Of a stretch of 64,000 nt of DNA, positions 8,235 to 16,057 are shown one piece after another. Position 1 is the stretch's first letter; each line of letters begins with the position of its first letter. A program made the position numbers and the translations under genes. Source of the stretch: JAHEEL01 sp964195545 (GTDB lineage: Bacteria > Actinomycetota > Acidimicrobiia > Spongiisociales > UBA5794); the NCBI GenBank assembly GCA_964195545.1, contig CAXMQQ010000019.1:37112-101111 (forward strand). The letters run 5' to 3'. The notes under the pieces were generated by a model, which saw only the letters and a program-made list of their open reading frames with translations, made no database searches and was not told where the DNA came from.

Positions 8235-9524
8235 ATGCCCCCTCGGATCCCTGACCGATATCGGATGAACGTCCGACTCGGTGCCGATGGTGACATCGAG
8301 GAATGGATGGCGACGGATGAACACCTTGAGCGTCCCGTCCTGATTCGGTTCCCCGGCCCCGATGCCGACACCGATCGCATCGCCTCATTCCTTGCTCCTG
8401 TTCGTGCGGCCGCTGCGACCACTCACCCTCATGTTCAGATGATCTATACGGCTGGTGAAGTCGATGGATCAGCGTTCGCTGTGGCCGAATGGGACGGTGC
8501 CGTGACCATCGCCGATCGTCTCAGGGCAGGCGAGACACTCCCAATAGCGGAGTACCTCACCAACGCGTCGGGCCTGGCCTCCGGCTTGGCCGCATTTCAT
8601 GCAAACGGGGGTATCCACGGAGCGATCGACCCGCGCGCCATCCACTTCTCTGCTGCTCACCCCGCACGTCTCGCGAGCTTCGGGCGGGTTCCTCTCACGA
8701 CTACTGCTGCCGACGACACCGCCGCACTCGCGGCTGCACTCCGCACAGCGATCACAGGAAGCGACAACCCTGCCGTCCTGCCATCTCACGTCGCGGAGGG
8801 GATTCCCTCATCCGTCGACAACGCTCTGGGAGCGGCCGAATCAGGGGCGATCGACGCGACGGGCCTCGCTGCTGCCCTGAGTTCGTCATCACTGCACCCT
8901 CAACCCGACGTCGGACGACCATGGTCTCTCAAGCCCCTTGTCGCGTTCGCCTTCGTTGTCGCAGCCGTTATCGGTCTCTCCATCCTGGGGCTCTCCATCG
9001 ACGTCGATCCCGATTCGCCGTTCCTCTACCCAGCCGCGCCGGCGGATCAAGAGCACGCCACGCCGGCGAGTTCGATCCAAGCATCGGACACGCCAGCCGA
9101 GAACGCCATACCCGCCACCGTCACCGTCTACGACCCGTTTGGCGACGGCATCGAGAACGACGATTCCCTTGCCGCTGTGGCAGATGGAAGGCAATCAACG
9201 ATGTGGGAGACCGAGCCCTATCCGGCCCCGCTCGACCAGACGAAGGAGGGCGTTGGCGTCATTCTGGAGTCTCCTATTCCAATCGGTGCGATCGAGATCA
9301 CCGGTACGCCCGGTACCAGATTCACGGTGGCGTGGAATGTGACGCTCCCCGACGTTCCGGACGACTGGGAACGAATCGGTGCAGGACAGATCCTCACGGG
9401 TACGACGCGCCTCGACGTCGCTCACCGGGAGCAGGGGTTCTGGCTCGTCTGGATCACGTCGCTGCCGCAGCGGACCGACGGCTCATATGGGACGTCGATC
9501 GCAGAGATCCGCCTCCTCCCTTGA
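8235..9524 (+). CDS. MurJ/MviN-type pseudokinase with transmembrane helix and discoidin-like extracellular domain
   Basis: 429 residues. Residues ~1-215 are a protein-kinase-like fold lacking catalytic residues: HRD is replaced by HGAID (GGIHGAIDPRAIHF) and DFG by SFG, and no VAIK lysine is seen. A single membrane helix follows (~235-256, PLVAFAFVVAAVIGLSILGL), then a Thr/Pro/Ala linker and a C-terminal F5/8-like beta domain (VADGRQSTMWETEPY to SIAEIRLLP). This is exactly the C-terminal half of mycobacterial MviN, where the pseudokinase, once phosphorylated by PknB, binds FhaA. The MurJ flippase half is missing. The gene sits directly before sigM, the position of mviN. Confidence 0.82.
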   Translation: MPPRIPDRYRMNVRLGADGDIEEWMATDEHLERPVLIRFPGPDADTDRIASFLAPVRAAAATTHPHVQMIYTAGEVDGSAFAVAEWDGAVTIADRLRAGETLPIAEYLTNASGLASGLAAFHANGGIHGAIDPRAIHFSAAHPARLASFGRVPLTTTAADDTAALAAALRTAITGSDNPAVLPSHVAEGIPSSVDNALGAAESGAIDATGLAAALSSSSLHPQPDVGRPWSLKPLVAFAFVVAAVIGLSILGLSIDVDPDSPFLYPAAPADQEHATPASSIQASDTPAENAIPATVTVYDPFGDGIENDDSLAAVADGRQSTMWETEPYPAPLDQTKEGVGVILESPIPIGAIEITGTPGTRFTVAWNVTLPDVPDDWERIGAGQILTGTTRLDVAHREQGFWLVWITSLPQRTDGSYGTSIAEIRLLP

Positions 9525-9570
9525 CGGATTGCTTCACCTCCGATCGCCCACCTGACCAGAATCAGGACCG

Positions 9571-10146
9571 ATGACCTCTCGTTCCACAGAAGACCGCGAG
9601 TTGATACGCCGCTACCTCGAAGGCGACGTATCGGCGTTCGACGAGCTCATGCACGCCCACGAGAACCGTGTCTTCGCTATTTGTCTCCGCATGATGAGGG
9701 ATAGGGACTCGGCCCTCGACGCGACGCAGGATGTCTTCCTCACCGTCTTTCGCAAAGCCGACCGCTACAAGGAACAGGCTGCCTTCAGCACGTGGCTCTA
9801 TCGCGTCGCTGTGAACACGTGCTACGACCACCTGAGACGCCAGAAACGCCAACGCACCACGTCGATGCCTGAGCACCTCGACCCCTCAGATCCTCGCGGC
9901 GGTGACGAGTTCCGTGCCGTCGAGCTTCGCCCCGACATCGAAACGGCACTCGCCGCACTCACTCCGGAGTTCCGCTCTGCCGTTGTGCTCGTCGACCTCG
10001 ACGGCATGTCGCTAGAGGGAGCCGCAGATACCCTCGAAGTACCCGTTGGAACGGTCAAGAGCCGCGTGTTCCGGGCGAGGAAGCAGCTCGCCAAAGATCT
10101 CGGGAACTTTGCGCCAGGGTCCGAGCATCCAACTGATGAATCATGA
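9571..10146 (+). CDS. sigM: ECF RNA polymerase sigma factor, SigM-like
   Basis: 191 residues. Region 2 (FDELMHAHENRVFAICLRMM to FSTWLYRVAVNTCYDHLRR) and region 4 (LTPEFRSAVVLVDLDGMSL to VGTVKSRVFRARKQL) are both complete. ECF factors direct transcription in response to envelope stress; the mycobacterial SigM at this locus responds to redox or cell-wall cues. The stop overlaps the following anti-sigma gene by ATGA, the standard coupling for sigma/anti-sigma pairs. It lies 46 nt after the pseudokinase gene. Confidence 0.93.
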   Translation: MTSRSTEDRELIRRYLEGDVSAFDELMHAHENRVFAICLRMMRDRDSALDATQDVFLTVFRKADRYKEQAAFSTWLYRVAVNTCYDHLRRQKRQRTTSMPEHLDPSDPRGGDEFRAVELRPDIETALAALTPEFRSAVVLVDLDGMSLEGAADTLEVPVGTVKSRVFRARKQLAKDLGNFAPGSEHPTDES

Positions 10147-11036
10147 ACGAACGTAACCAGAATCTCATCATCGACCTGATCGGCGGACGCCTGTCCCCCG
10201 ATGATGAGCGTGCGGCCCTGAACCGAATCGAAGAAGATTCGGTCCTTCGGGCTGAGTACGAGGCACAGATGTCGGCTATCTCCATCCTCGAAGCAGTTGC
10301 GCCGCCGATGATGACGGCAGATGAGCGGGCGATACTGCACGCGACGCTTCGCCGGCAACTCCATCTCGACGATTCCCCCGTCCCTGTTATTGCGGCGCCG
10401 TCTCGATGGCAACGTTGGTGGGCGCCGGTCGGCGGTCTCGCGGTTGCAGCCGCCGTGATCGTCGGTGCCGTCGTCGTCCTACCCAACAATCTTTCGGGGA
10501 GTGACTCGGACACTTCTTTCGCTGCGGCTTCCGCCGAGATCACCACGACGGCACCGACCGCATCGCTCACCGATGATCTCGCCGGGGTCGCAGCAGAGGA
10601 GGGCACGGGTGAGAACAGCGTCGGCGCTGCGGCACCCGAAGCGACCGAGAACGCTCCCGACGAGGAAAGTTCCGAATACGCGGAGACCCAGGCCGTGGAC
10701 ACCGACGAAGCAACCACCTCCCCGTCGTCTCTCCCATATCTGGTGGATGTCGATCTCGGCTTGCTCGAAGGCGACCTCTCTTCCGACCCGGATGCTCTCA
10801 GAAGCAACCCGTCACCTGCTTCGTCGAAGTCTGTCGACTTCGACGCCATTCGGGTGGATGCTTGCCTCAATTCTCTCCGAGTCGACAGTCAGACATCGGA
10901 GATTATCCCCATCGCTCTCACCACCTATGAAGGCACTGAGTCCGTGGTCGTATCCGTCGCCCCTTCTTCAGGGGAATCCTTCCTCGCGGTCTATTCAGTG
11001 GCCTTGTGCCGGGAACTTGCCAGCACGCAGGGATGA
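10143..11036 (+). CDS. Membrane anti-sigma factor partner of SigM-like protein
   Basis: 297 residues. A cytoplasmic N-terminal helical domain (~1-85, IDLIGGRLSPDDERAAL) resembles anti-sigma domains but has no zinc-binding HxxxCxxC. One membrane helix follows (~90-112, GGLAVAAAVIVGAVVVL). The external part is a low-complexity Ser/Thr/Glu/Ala stretch (~118-200) and a C-terminal domain with two cysteines (DACLNSL and VALCREL) that could form a disulfide. The ATGA overlap with sigM gives equal expression. Assignment rests on position and topology. Confidence 0.8.
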   Translation: MNERNQNLIIDLIGGRLSPDDERAALNRIEEDSVLRAEYEAQMSAISILEAVAPPMMTADERAILHATLRRQLHLDDSPVPVIAAPSRWQRWWAPVGGLAVAAAVIVGAVVVLPNNLSGSDSDTSFAAASAEITTTAPTASLTDDLAGVAAEEGTGENSVGAAAPEATENAPDEESSEYAETQAVDTDEATTSPSSLPYLVDVDLGLLEGDLSSDPDALRSNPSPASSKSVDFDAIRVDACLNSLRVDSQTSEIIPIALTTYEGTESVVVSVAPSSGESFLAVYSVALCRELASTQG

Positions 11037-11053
11037 CCGGTCCGACATTCGGC

Positions 11054-11059
11054 TATCCT
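11054..11059 (+). promoter_or_regulatory. -10 box TATCCT before small membrane protein
   Basis: TATCCT ends 8 nt before ATG 11068 and 2 nt before ATG 11062. Compared with other genes in this window, where a TANNNT box ends 6-9 nt before the start, this favours 11068 as the start of a leaderless message. Confidence 0.5.
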
Positions 11060-11067
11060 CAATGACC

Positions 11068-11379
11068 ATGACCGATCGACCGCGCAACGACTACCCGGCC
11101 AAGATCGCCGACTTCCTTGAGCAACTTGCCACTCGCATCCGTTCGCTCACGGTCGATCGAGCATTCCTGGCTGTTACGTGGACGGCGATCGGGATCGTCA
11201 TCGCAACGGTCGCGATCCTCGCTGTGATCTGGTTGCTCGTCGGTTTCTTCCGTGCTCTCGGTACCCTGATCGGACAGGAACTCGCATACGCCGTCGTCGG
11301 GGGCATATTGCTCATCGCCGGAGCGTTGGTCTGGATGAAGAGAATTCCAGAAGACGAGACAACATCACAACTGGAGTGA
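11068..11379 (+). CDS. Small two-helix membrane protein of unknown function
   Basis: 103 residues (105 if ATG 11062 is used). The basic N-terminus (TDRPRNDYPAKIADFLEQLA) is followed by two predicted membrane helices: FLAVTWTAIGIVIATVAILAV with WLLVGFF, and AYAVVGGILLIAGALVWM. It ends MKRIPEDETTSQLE. I do not recognise the family. It lies between the anti-sigma gene and trxB, with its stop 2 nt before the trxB ATG, so it belongs to the trx operon. Confidence 0.72.
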   Translation: MTDRPRNDYPAKIADFLEQLATRIRSLTVDRAFLAVTWTAIGIVIATVAILAVIWLLVGFFRALGTLIGQELAYAVVGGILLIAGALVWMKRIPEDETTSQLE

Positions 11380-11381
11380 CC

Positions 11382-12305
11382 ATGGCCGAGACGGTCTTGA
11401 TCATCGGGTCTGGCCCAGCCGGACTCACCGCCGCTATCTACGCAGCCCGCGCAGACCTCAATCCTCTCATGATTGAAGGCATGGAGCGCGGTGGACAGTT
11501 GATGCTCACCACCGAAGTTGAGAACTATCCGGGATTCCCCGAGGGGATCATGGGTCCCGAACTCATGGATGGGATGCGCAAGCAAGCCGAGCGCTTCGGC
11601 ACCCGCATCGTCTCGTCCGACGTGACGAAAGTCGACCTCTCGGAACGTCCGTTCAAGGTCTGGATCGGTCAGGAACTCCACGAGTCAGAGTCCCTCATCA
11701 TTTCAACTGGGGCCTCTGCGCGGTGGCTCGGGATTCCTGGTGAGAGCCGCCTTCGTGGCTATGGCGTTTCTGCATGTGCGACGTGTGACGGTTTCTTCTT
11801 CCGCGACCGCGAGATAGCGATCGTGGGTGGCGGCGACTCAGCCATGGAGGAGGCGCTCTTCCTCACGAAGTTCGCCTCGAAAGTCACGATCCTTCACCGT
11901 CGAGACGAGTTCAGGGCGTCGAAGATCATGGCCCACCGTGCGATCGAGCATCCGAAGATAGAAGTCCTGTGGAACACGACGCCCGAAGAGGTTCTTGGCG
12001 ACGATCTCGTCACGGGTCTTCGCGTGAGGAATGTCCTCACCGACGAAGGGTCGGTACTGCCGGTCGAGGGATTCTTCCTCGCCATCGGCCATGACCCGAA
12101 TACCAAGATTTTCCAAGACCAACTGAACCTGGATGCCTCCGGGTACATCTCATCCAACGGAGGCTCGACGCAAACCTCTGTTGAGGGCGTTTTCGCCGCA
12201 GGAGACGTTGTCGATCACTACTACCAGCAAGCCGTAACGGCCGCAGGCATGGGCTGCCAGGCCGCCATCGACGTCGAGCACTGGCTCAATCGAGCCGAAG
12301 CCTGA
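11382..12305 (+). CDS. trxB: Thioredoxin-disulfide reductase
   Basis: 307 residues. FAD-binding GSGPAGLTAAIYAA at the N-terminus, redox-active CATC (SACATCDGFFF, ~134-137), NADPH-binding GGGDSAMEEA, and the closing FAD motif GVFAAGDVVDHYYQQA. It transfers electrons from NADPH to the thioredoxin encoded 57 nt downstream. In this window the pair may also feed the thiol-dependent parts of the sigma/anti-sigma system. Confidence 0.96.
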   Translation: MAETVLIIGSGPAGLTAAIYAARADLNPLMIEGMERGGQLMLTTEVENYPGFPEGIMGPELMDGMRKQAERFGTRIVSSDVTKVDLSERPFKVWIGQELHESESLIISTGASARWLGIPGESRLRGYGVSACATCDGFFFRDREIAIVGGGDSAMEEALFLTKFASKVTILHRRDEFRASKIMAHRAIEHPKIEVLWNTTPEEVLGDDLVTGLRVRNVLTDEGSVLPVEGFFLAIGHDPNTKIFQDQLNLDASGYISSNGGSTQTSVEGVFAAGDVVDHYYQQAVTAAGMGCQAAIDVEHWLNRAEA

Positions 12306-12362
12306 ATCCAAGATCGTCCGCCACCAACCGGTCGGCGGATCACCGACCACGAGGGAGCCGAG

Positions 12363-12689
12363 ATGGGACAGAACACCGTCAAAGGAAGCGATGCCACCTT
12401 TGTCGAATTGGTCGGCTCATCGCTGCCGACTCTCGTCGATTTCTGGGCAGAGTGGTGCGGGCCGTGCAAGATGATGGACGGGCCTCTCGAAGAGATCGCA
12501 GGAGAACGAGCCGGGACACTCCAGATCGTCAAACTCAACGTCGACGAGAACCCCTCCACGGCGATGCAGTTCGGTGTGATGAGCATACCGACGATGATCA
12601 TCTTCCAGGGCGGAGAAGAGCGGAAACGCCTCGTCGGTGCCAGGAGCAAGGCTCAACTGGAAGCCGAGATCACCGCCTTCGTCTCCTGA
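12363..12689 (+). CDS. trxA: Thioredoxin
   Basis: 108 residues, the standard thioredoxin length. Active site WAEWCGPCK (WCGPC), cis-proline SIPTMIIF, and the C-terminal helix. A GAGGGAGCC ribosome site precedes ATG 12363. An imperfect hairpin (TCCGCC 12317-12322 / GGCGGA 12334-12339) sits in the trxB-trxA gap. It reduces cytoplasmic disulfides and is recycled by the adjacent TrxB. Confidence 0.96.
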   Translation: MGQNTVKGSDATFVELVGSSLPTLVDFWAEWCGPCKMMDGPLEEIAGERAGTLQIVKLNVDENPSTAMQFGVMSIPTMIIFQGGEERKRLVGARSKAQLEAEITAFVS

Positions 12690-12714
12690 GCTTTGATCAC
12701 CCGGTAACGGGACC

Positions 12715-13677
12715 GTGAGGCTCTACCACCAGGGAGACCGAGGAGAGCCGGTTCGCGACATCCAGCGCCGCTTGACGAGCCTCGGAATTCACACCGCCGT
12801 CGACGGTTCGTACGGATCAGAAACACTCGTGTCCGTGCAGTCCTTCCAAGAGACACGAGGGTTGCCGGCGGACGGGATTGTGGGTCCTGAGACGTGGCGA
12901 ACGCTGGTCGACGCCGGGTTTCGGCTCGGCGACCGCATGCTGTATCGGCGCTCTCCGATGGTGCGCGGCGACGACGTCTCCCGGCTCCAGCAGAGCCTTG
13001 GATCCCTTGGTTTCGACGCAGGCAAGGTCGACGGGCTCTTCGGACCCGACACGCTAGGGGCGGTACTCGACTTCCAGCACAACAGGGGAATGGCCGAGGA
13101 CGGGTTCGCCGGCCGCGAGGTTGTTGAGGAGCTGCTCCTGATGTCGAGAGCAACGGAGAAACCCGGCAGAGAGGCGGTCCGAGAGCACGAATGGATCGAT
13201 TCTCTCCCACATCCGATCACCGGCGCCCGCATCTACGTTGACCCGGACAGGGGCGAAGATTCAACACCGGACGCTACCTGGTCGGCAGGGACTCGCCTCA
13301 CGTCCGAACTCAAGCGCTCTGGTGCTCGCGTCTTGTTGTCTCGCAGCGTTGACACGGCACCGAATGAGCGTTTCCGTGCGCAGCGTGCGAACCGTCTCGA
13401 CGTTCAGATCGTCGTGTCAATCACCGTTCCTCGGGACGACGTCGAGAGCGTCTTCTACTTCGGAACTCCGCTCAGTACGAGCGATGCGGGGAAGACGATC
13501 GCCGAGCACGTCGCCGCCAGGCTCGGGGTTCCAGCGCTCCCCCGCGCCGTCCCTCTCCTGAAAGAGACGCGCTCCTCGGCCATCGTCGTCTCCCTGGCGA
13601 CGCCCACAGGCGAGACAGGTACTGTGATAGCTAAGGCGATCGTCGATCTCTACGCGAACGGACCGGACGAGATCTGA
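12715..13677 (+). CDS. cwlM: CwlM-like peptidoglycan-binding inactive amidase
   Basis: 320 residues with a GTG start. Two peptidoglycan-binding (PG_binding_1) domains come first (~1-65, ~75-140), then an amidase_3 fold (~165-318). In active amidases the first zinc ligand lies in DPGHGG and the later one in SIHAN. Here the corresponding motifs read VDPDRGE and VSITVP, so both His ligands are gone. Mycobacterial CwlM is a non-enzymatic protein that, after PknB phosphorylation, activates MurA. The same regulatory role is likely here because PknB is at 44.8 kb. It is the last gene of the trx block. Confidence 0.85.
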   Translation: MRLYHQGDRGEPVRDIQRRLTSLGIHTAVDGSYGSETLVSVQSFQETRGLPADGIVGPETWRTLVDAGFRLGDRMLYRRSPMVRGDDVSRLQQSLGSLGFDAGKVDGLFGPDTLGAVLDFQHNRGMAEDGFAGREVVEELLLMSRATEKPGREAVREHEWIDSLPHPITGARIYVDPDRGEDSTPDATWSAGTRLTSELKRSGARVLLSRSVDTAPNERFRAQRANRLDVQIVVSITVPRDDVESVFYFGTPLSTSDAGKTIAEHVAARLGVPALPRAVPLLKETRSSAIVVSLATPTGETGTVIAKAIVDLYANGPDEI

Positions 13678-13682
13678 GTCGC

Positions 13683-13754
13683 CAGACAAGAGACGAGAGA
13701 TGTGAGATATGAGACCGAACGAGCTTCTCCCCTTATCTCGTGTCTCACGTCTGT
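13683..13754. repeat. Intergenic inverted repeat, family A copy 1
   Basis: An imperfect inverted repeat, CAGACAAGAGACGAGAGATG facing TCTCGTGTCTCACGTCTG, in the gap between the convergent cwlM and parB genes. It could end transcription in both directions. A clearly related copy with the core GACGAGAG..GTGAGATATGAG lies at 29543-29612. Confidence 0.65.
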
Positions 13755-13771
13755 TCGGTACCGACAACCGA

Positions 13772-14626
13772 TCAGTCAAATAACTGTCGGTAGATCCTCT
13801 CTAGGTCTTCCAGCGAGCCGTAGCGGATCACCATTCGGCCGCCGTTGCCGCGTGGGGTGATCTTGACGTTGGTGGCCAGTCGTTCGGCGAGACGCTCCTC
13901 GAGTTCGATAATTGCGGCCGGGCGCATGGCCGGCATCCTTCTGGGAGGTGTCTCGTCTGGTACGGAGCGGCTCTTGACCGCCTCTTCGACCTTTCGGACC
14001 GGCCAGCCCTCTGCGATCACGCGTTCGGCTATGTGAACCGCATACGCCTCGTCGTCCAGAGCGAGGAGGGCCCTGGCGTGGCCCGCCGACAGTTCCTCTC
14101 GTTCGAGCATTCCCTGGATCGCTGCTGGCAGTTGCAGCAGACGAATCGTGTTTGTGACGGAACTCCTGCTCTTTCCGACTCTGGTTGCGACCCCCTCATG
14201 AGTCATGTCAAAATCTTCCAGTAGATTTCGGTACGCGGCGGCTTCCTCCAGCGGGGAGAGATCCTTGCGTTGAACGTTCTCGATTAGTGCTTCGGTGAGA
14301 TGCCGCTCGTCGCTCTCTGTGGACCTGATCACGGCGGGAATCGTTGCCAGGCCTGCTATTTCGGCGGCTCGGAGCCGACGTTCGCCGGCGACAAGAAGGT
14401 AGGAGCCATCCCTCTCCCCCGGGCGAACAACGACGGGTTGGAGGACACCGACTTCGCGAATCGACGCGGCCAGACCTTCGAGTGCGTCGTCGTCGAATCG
14501 GTTTCTCGGTTGTTGCGGACTCGGCGAGATCTCCTCGAGTTCGAGCTCCGCAAAGCCAACCGACGGGTGATCAACGGGGATCAACGCATCGAGTCCCCTT
14601 CCGAGTCCACTCTTACGTGCGGCCAT
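13772..14626 (-). CDS. parB: Chromosome partitioning protein ParB
   Basis: 284 residues. N-terminal CTP-binding fold with box II motif GERRLRA (VAGERRLRAAEIAG) and ENVQRKDLSPLEEA. The helix-turn-helix is at EGVATRVGKSRSSVTNTIRLL, and a C-terminal dimerisation domain ends YRQLFD. ParB loads at parS, spreads as a CTP clamp and connects to ParA. A parS-like site lies 1.4 kb upstream in rsmG. Its start overlaps the parA stop by 14 bases. Confidence 0.96.
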   Translation of the reverse strand: MAARKSGLGRGLDALIPVDHPSVGFAELELEEISPSPQQPRNRFDDDALEGLAASIREVGVLQPVVVRPGERDGSYLLVAGERRLRAAEIAGLATIPAVIRSTESDERHLTEALIENVQRKDLSPLEEAAAYRNLLEDFDMTHEGVATRVGKSRSSVTNTIRLLQLPAAIQGMLEREELSAGHARALLALDDEAYAVHIAERVIAEGWPVRKVEEAVKSRSVPDETPPRRMPAMRPAAIIELEERLAERLATNVKITPRGNGGRMVIRYGSLEDLERIYRQLFD

Positions 14627-15386
14627 GTCTCCTCCGGAATTCGCGAGCTAGTTCTCGACAGGCGATGGCGCCACGGGACATTGGATCGTATGCCTCGATT
14701 GGTTCCCCGTACGAGGGAGCCTCTGAAAGCCTGACGGTGCGCGGAATGACCGTCCTATACGTGGTGTCGCCGAAATGCTCTCTCACCTGGGCAACCACGT
14801 CCGCCGCCAGCGTGGTACGCCCGTCATGCATCGTCAGGAGGACACCTTCGATGGCGAGTTGAGGGTTGAGGCTCCGCTGCACCAATTGAATGTTCTTCAT
14901 CAACTGACTCACTCCTTCCAGGGCGTAGTACTCGCACTGGATGGGAATAAGCACTTCGTCGGCAGCCGCCAGGCCGTTGACGGTCAACAAGCCGAGAGAG
15001 GGAGGACAATCCACGAGGACGAAGTCGTAGTCTTCGGCGATGGACTCGAGTGCCTTTCCAAGCCTGTTCTCCCTGGAGAACATCGAAACCAACTCTATCT
15101 CCGCTCCGGCGAGCTCGATCGTCGCCGGCACAACAAAGAGGTCGCGAACCGATGATGGTTCGATGACGTCTTCGACCGCAATGTCTTCGACCAGGAGGTC
15201 GTATGTTGAATACTCGATCGCAGCTCGATCAATTCCGAGTCCGCTGGTGGTATTCCCCTGCGGGTCAAGGTCTACGAGGAGAATGCGTTCCCCTTGGTAC
15301 GCAAGCCCTGCACCGAGGTTGATCGTTGTCGTTGATTTGCCGACGCCACCCTTCTGGTTGGCGATGGCGACGATTGTGGATGTCAT
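14613..15386 (-). CDS. parA: Chromosome partitioning ATPase ParA (Soj)
   Basis: 257 residues. Deviant Walker A KGGVGKSTT at the N-terminus (ANQKGGVGKSTTTINLGA), Walker A' and B at VDLDPQGN and LVDCPPSLG. It is a ParA/MinD ATPase that moves ParB-parS complexes. The start overlaps the rsmG stop (ATGA) and the end overlaps parB, so rsmG-parA-parB are translationally linked. Confidence 0.96.
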   Translation of the reverse strand: MTSTIVAIANQKGGVGKSTTTINLGAGLAYQGERILLVDLDPQGNTTSGLGIDRAAIEYSTYDLLVEDIAVEDVIEPSSVRDLFVVPATIELAGAEIELVSMFSRENRLGKALESIAEDYDFVLVDCPPSLGLLTVNGLAAADEVLIPIQCEYYALEGVSQLMKNIQLVQRSLNPQLAIEGVLLTMHDGRTTLAADVVAQVREHFGDTTYRTVIPRTVRLSEAPSYGEPIEAYDPMSRGAIACRELAREFRRRHGRT

Positions 15387-16051
15387 TGGGAACGATCACT
15401 GTCCGGGGTTCGGGTACTGGTAGGTGTCATCCTAAGAAGCCAGGCGGGGGAGTCAAGGACCCCCGCGTCGATTCGCAGCAGGTCGAGCGACATGCCGGGT
15501 GGTGCGTCCAGAGACAGATCGGGTTCGGTCGTGCGACTCATCCCCACGACCGCACTTCCCCGGTCGCTCAGGAGTGGGAGAGCCGCTTCAAGTGCCGCCA
15601 TCGGATGGAGCGACGCGCGGAAGGTTACGGCGTCTCGCCGGCCAACGGCTTTGAGCACGTCCCGTTCTTCAACGGTGACGTTCTCGATACCGAGCACCCG
15701 AATCGCTCTTCGGGCGAGTCGGCACCGCTCTGCCGACCGGTCCAGGAGCGTGACGTGCGTGTTCGGATGGGTAATCGCTAGCGGTATTCCCGGCAGGCCT
15801 ACTCCCGACCCAACGTCGAGGATGTCGGCAGGAGTCCGATCCCATGCAGCGGCGAAGATGATGGAGTCGGCGACGTGCCGGTCAAGGAGTCGGGATCCCT
15901 CTTCCGGCCCGATACCACCGGCGTCGGCCGCTTCGGTATCGAGCCAACGAGTGAATTCCTCGCACTGCAACACCTGCGTCGGCGTCAGTTCGACCCCGGC
16001 TCGTAGTGCGGCCCGTTTGAGACGATCTTCCGAATGTTTCCCGTGAAACAT
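15383..16051 (-). CDS. rsmG: 16S rRNA (guanine527-N7)-methyltransferase
   Basis: 222 residues. The SAM-binding motif LDVGSGVGLPGIPLAI and the downstream TFRASLHPMAALEAALPLL match the RsmG/GidB family, which methylates G527 of 16S rRNA (the streptomycin-related site). The N-terminus MFHGKH is partly dictated by a parS site overlapping the first codons. It is coupled to parA by a four-base overlap and ends with a short unconserved tail. Confidence 0.93.
   Translation of the reverse strand: MFHGKHSEDRLKRAALRAGVELTPTQVLQCEEFTRWLDTEAADAGGIGPEEGSRLLDRHVADSIIFAAAWDRTPADILDVGSGVGLPGIPLAITHPNTHVTLLDRSAERCRLARRAIRVLGIENVTVEERDVLKAVGRRDAVTFRASLHPMAALEAALPLLSDRGSAVVGMSRTTEPDLSLDAPPGMSLDLLRIDAGVLDSPAWLLRMTPTSTRTPDSDRSQ
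16035..16050. promoter_or_regulatory. parS centromere site
   Basis: TGTTTCCCGTGAAACA differs from the bacterial consensus TGTTTCACGTGAAACA at one base, which breaks the perfect palindrome in the centre. It covers the first six codons of rsmG, about 3 kb from oriC, where ParB loading sites normally lie. Confidence 0.9.
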
Positions 16052-16057
16052 TCGGTG

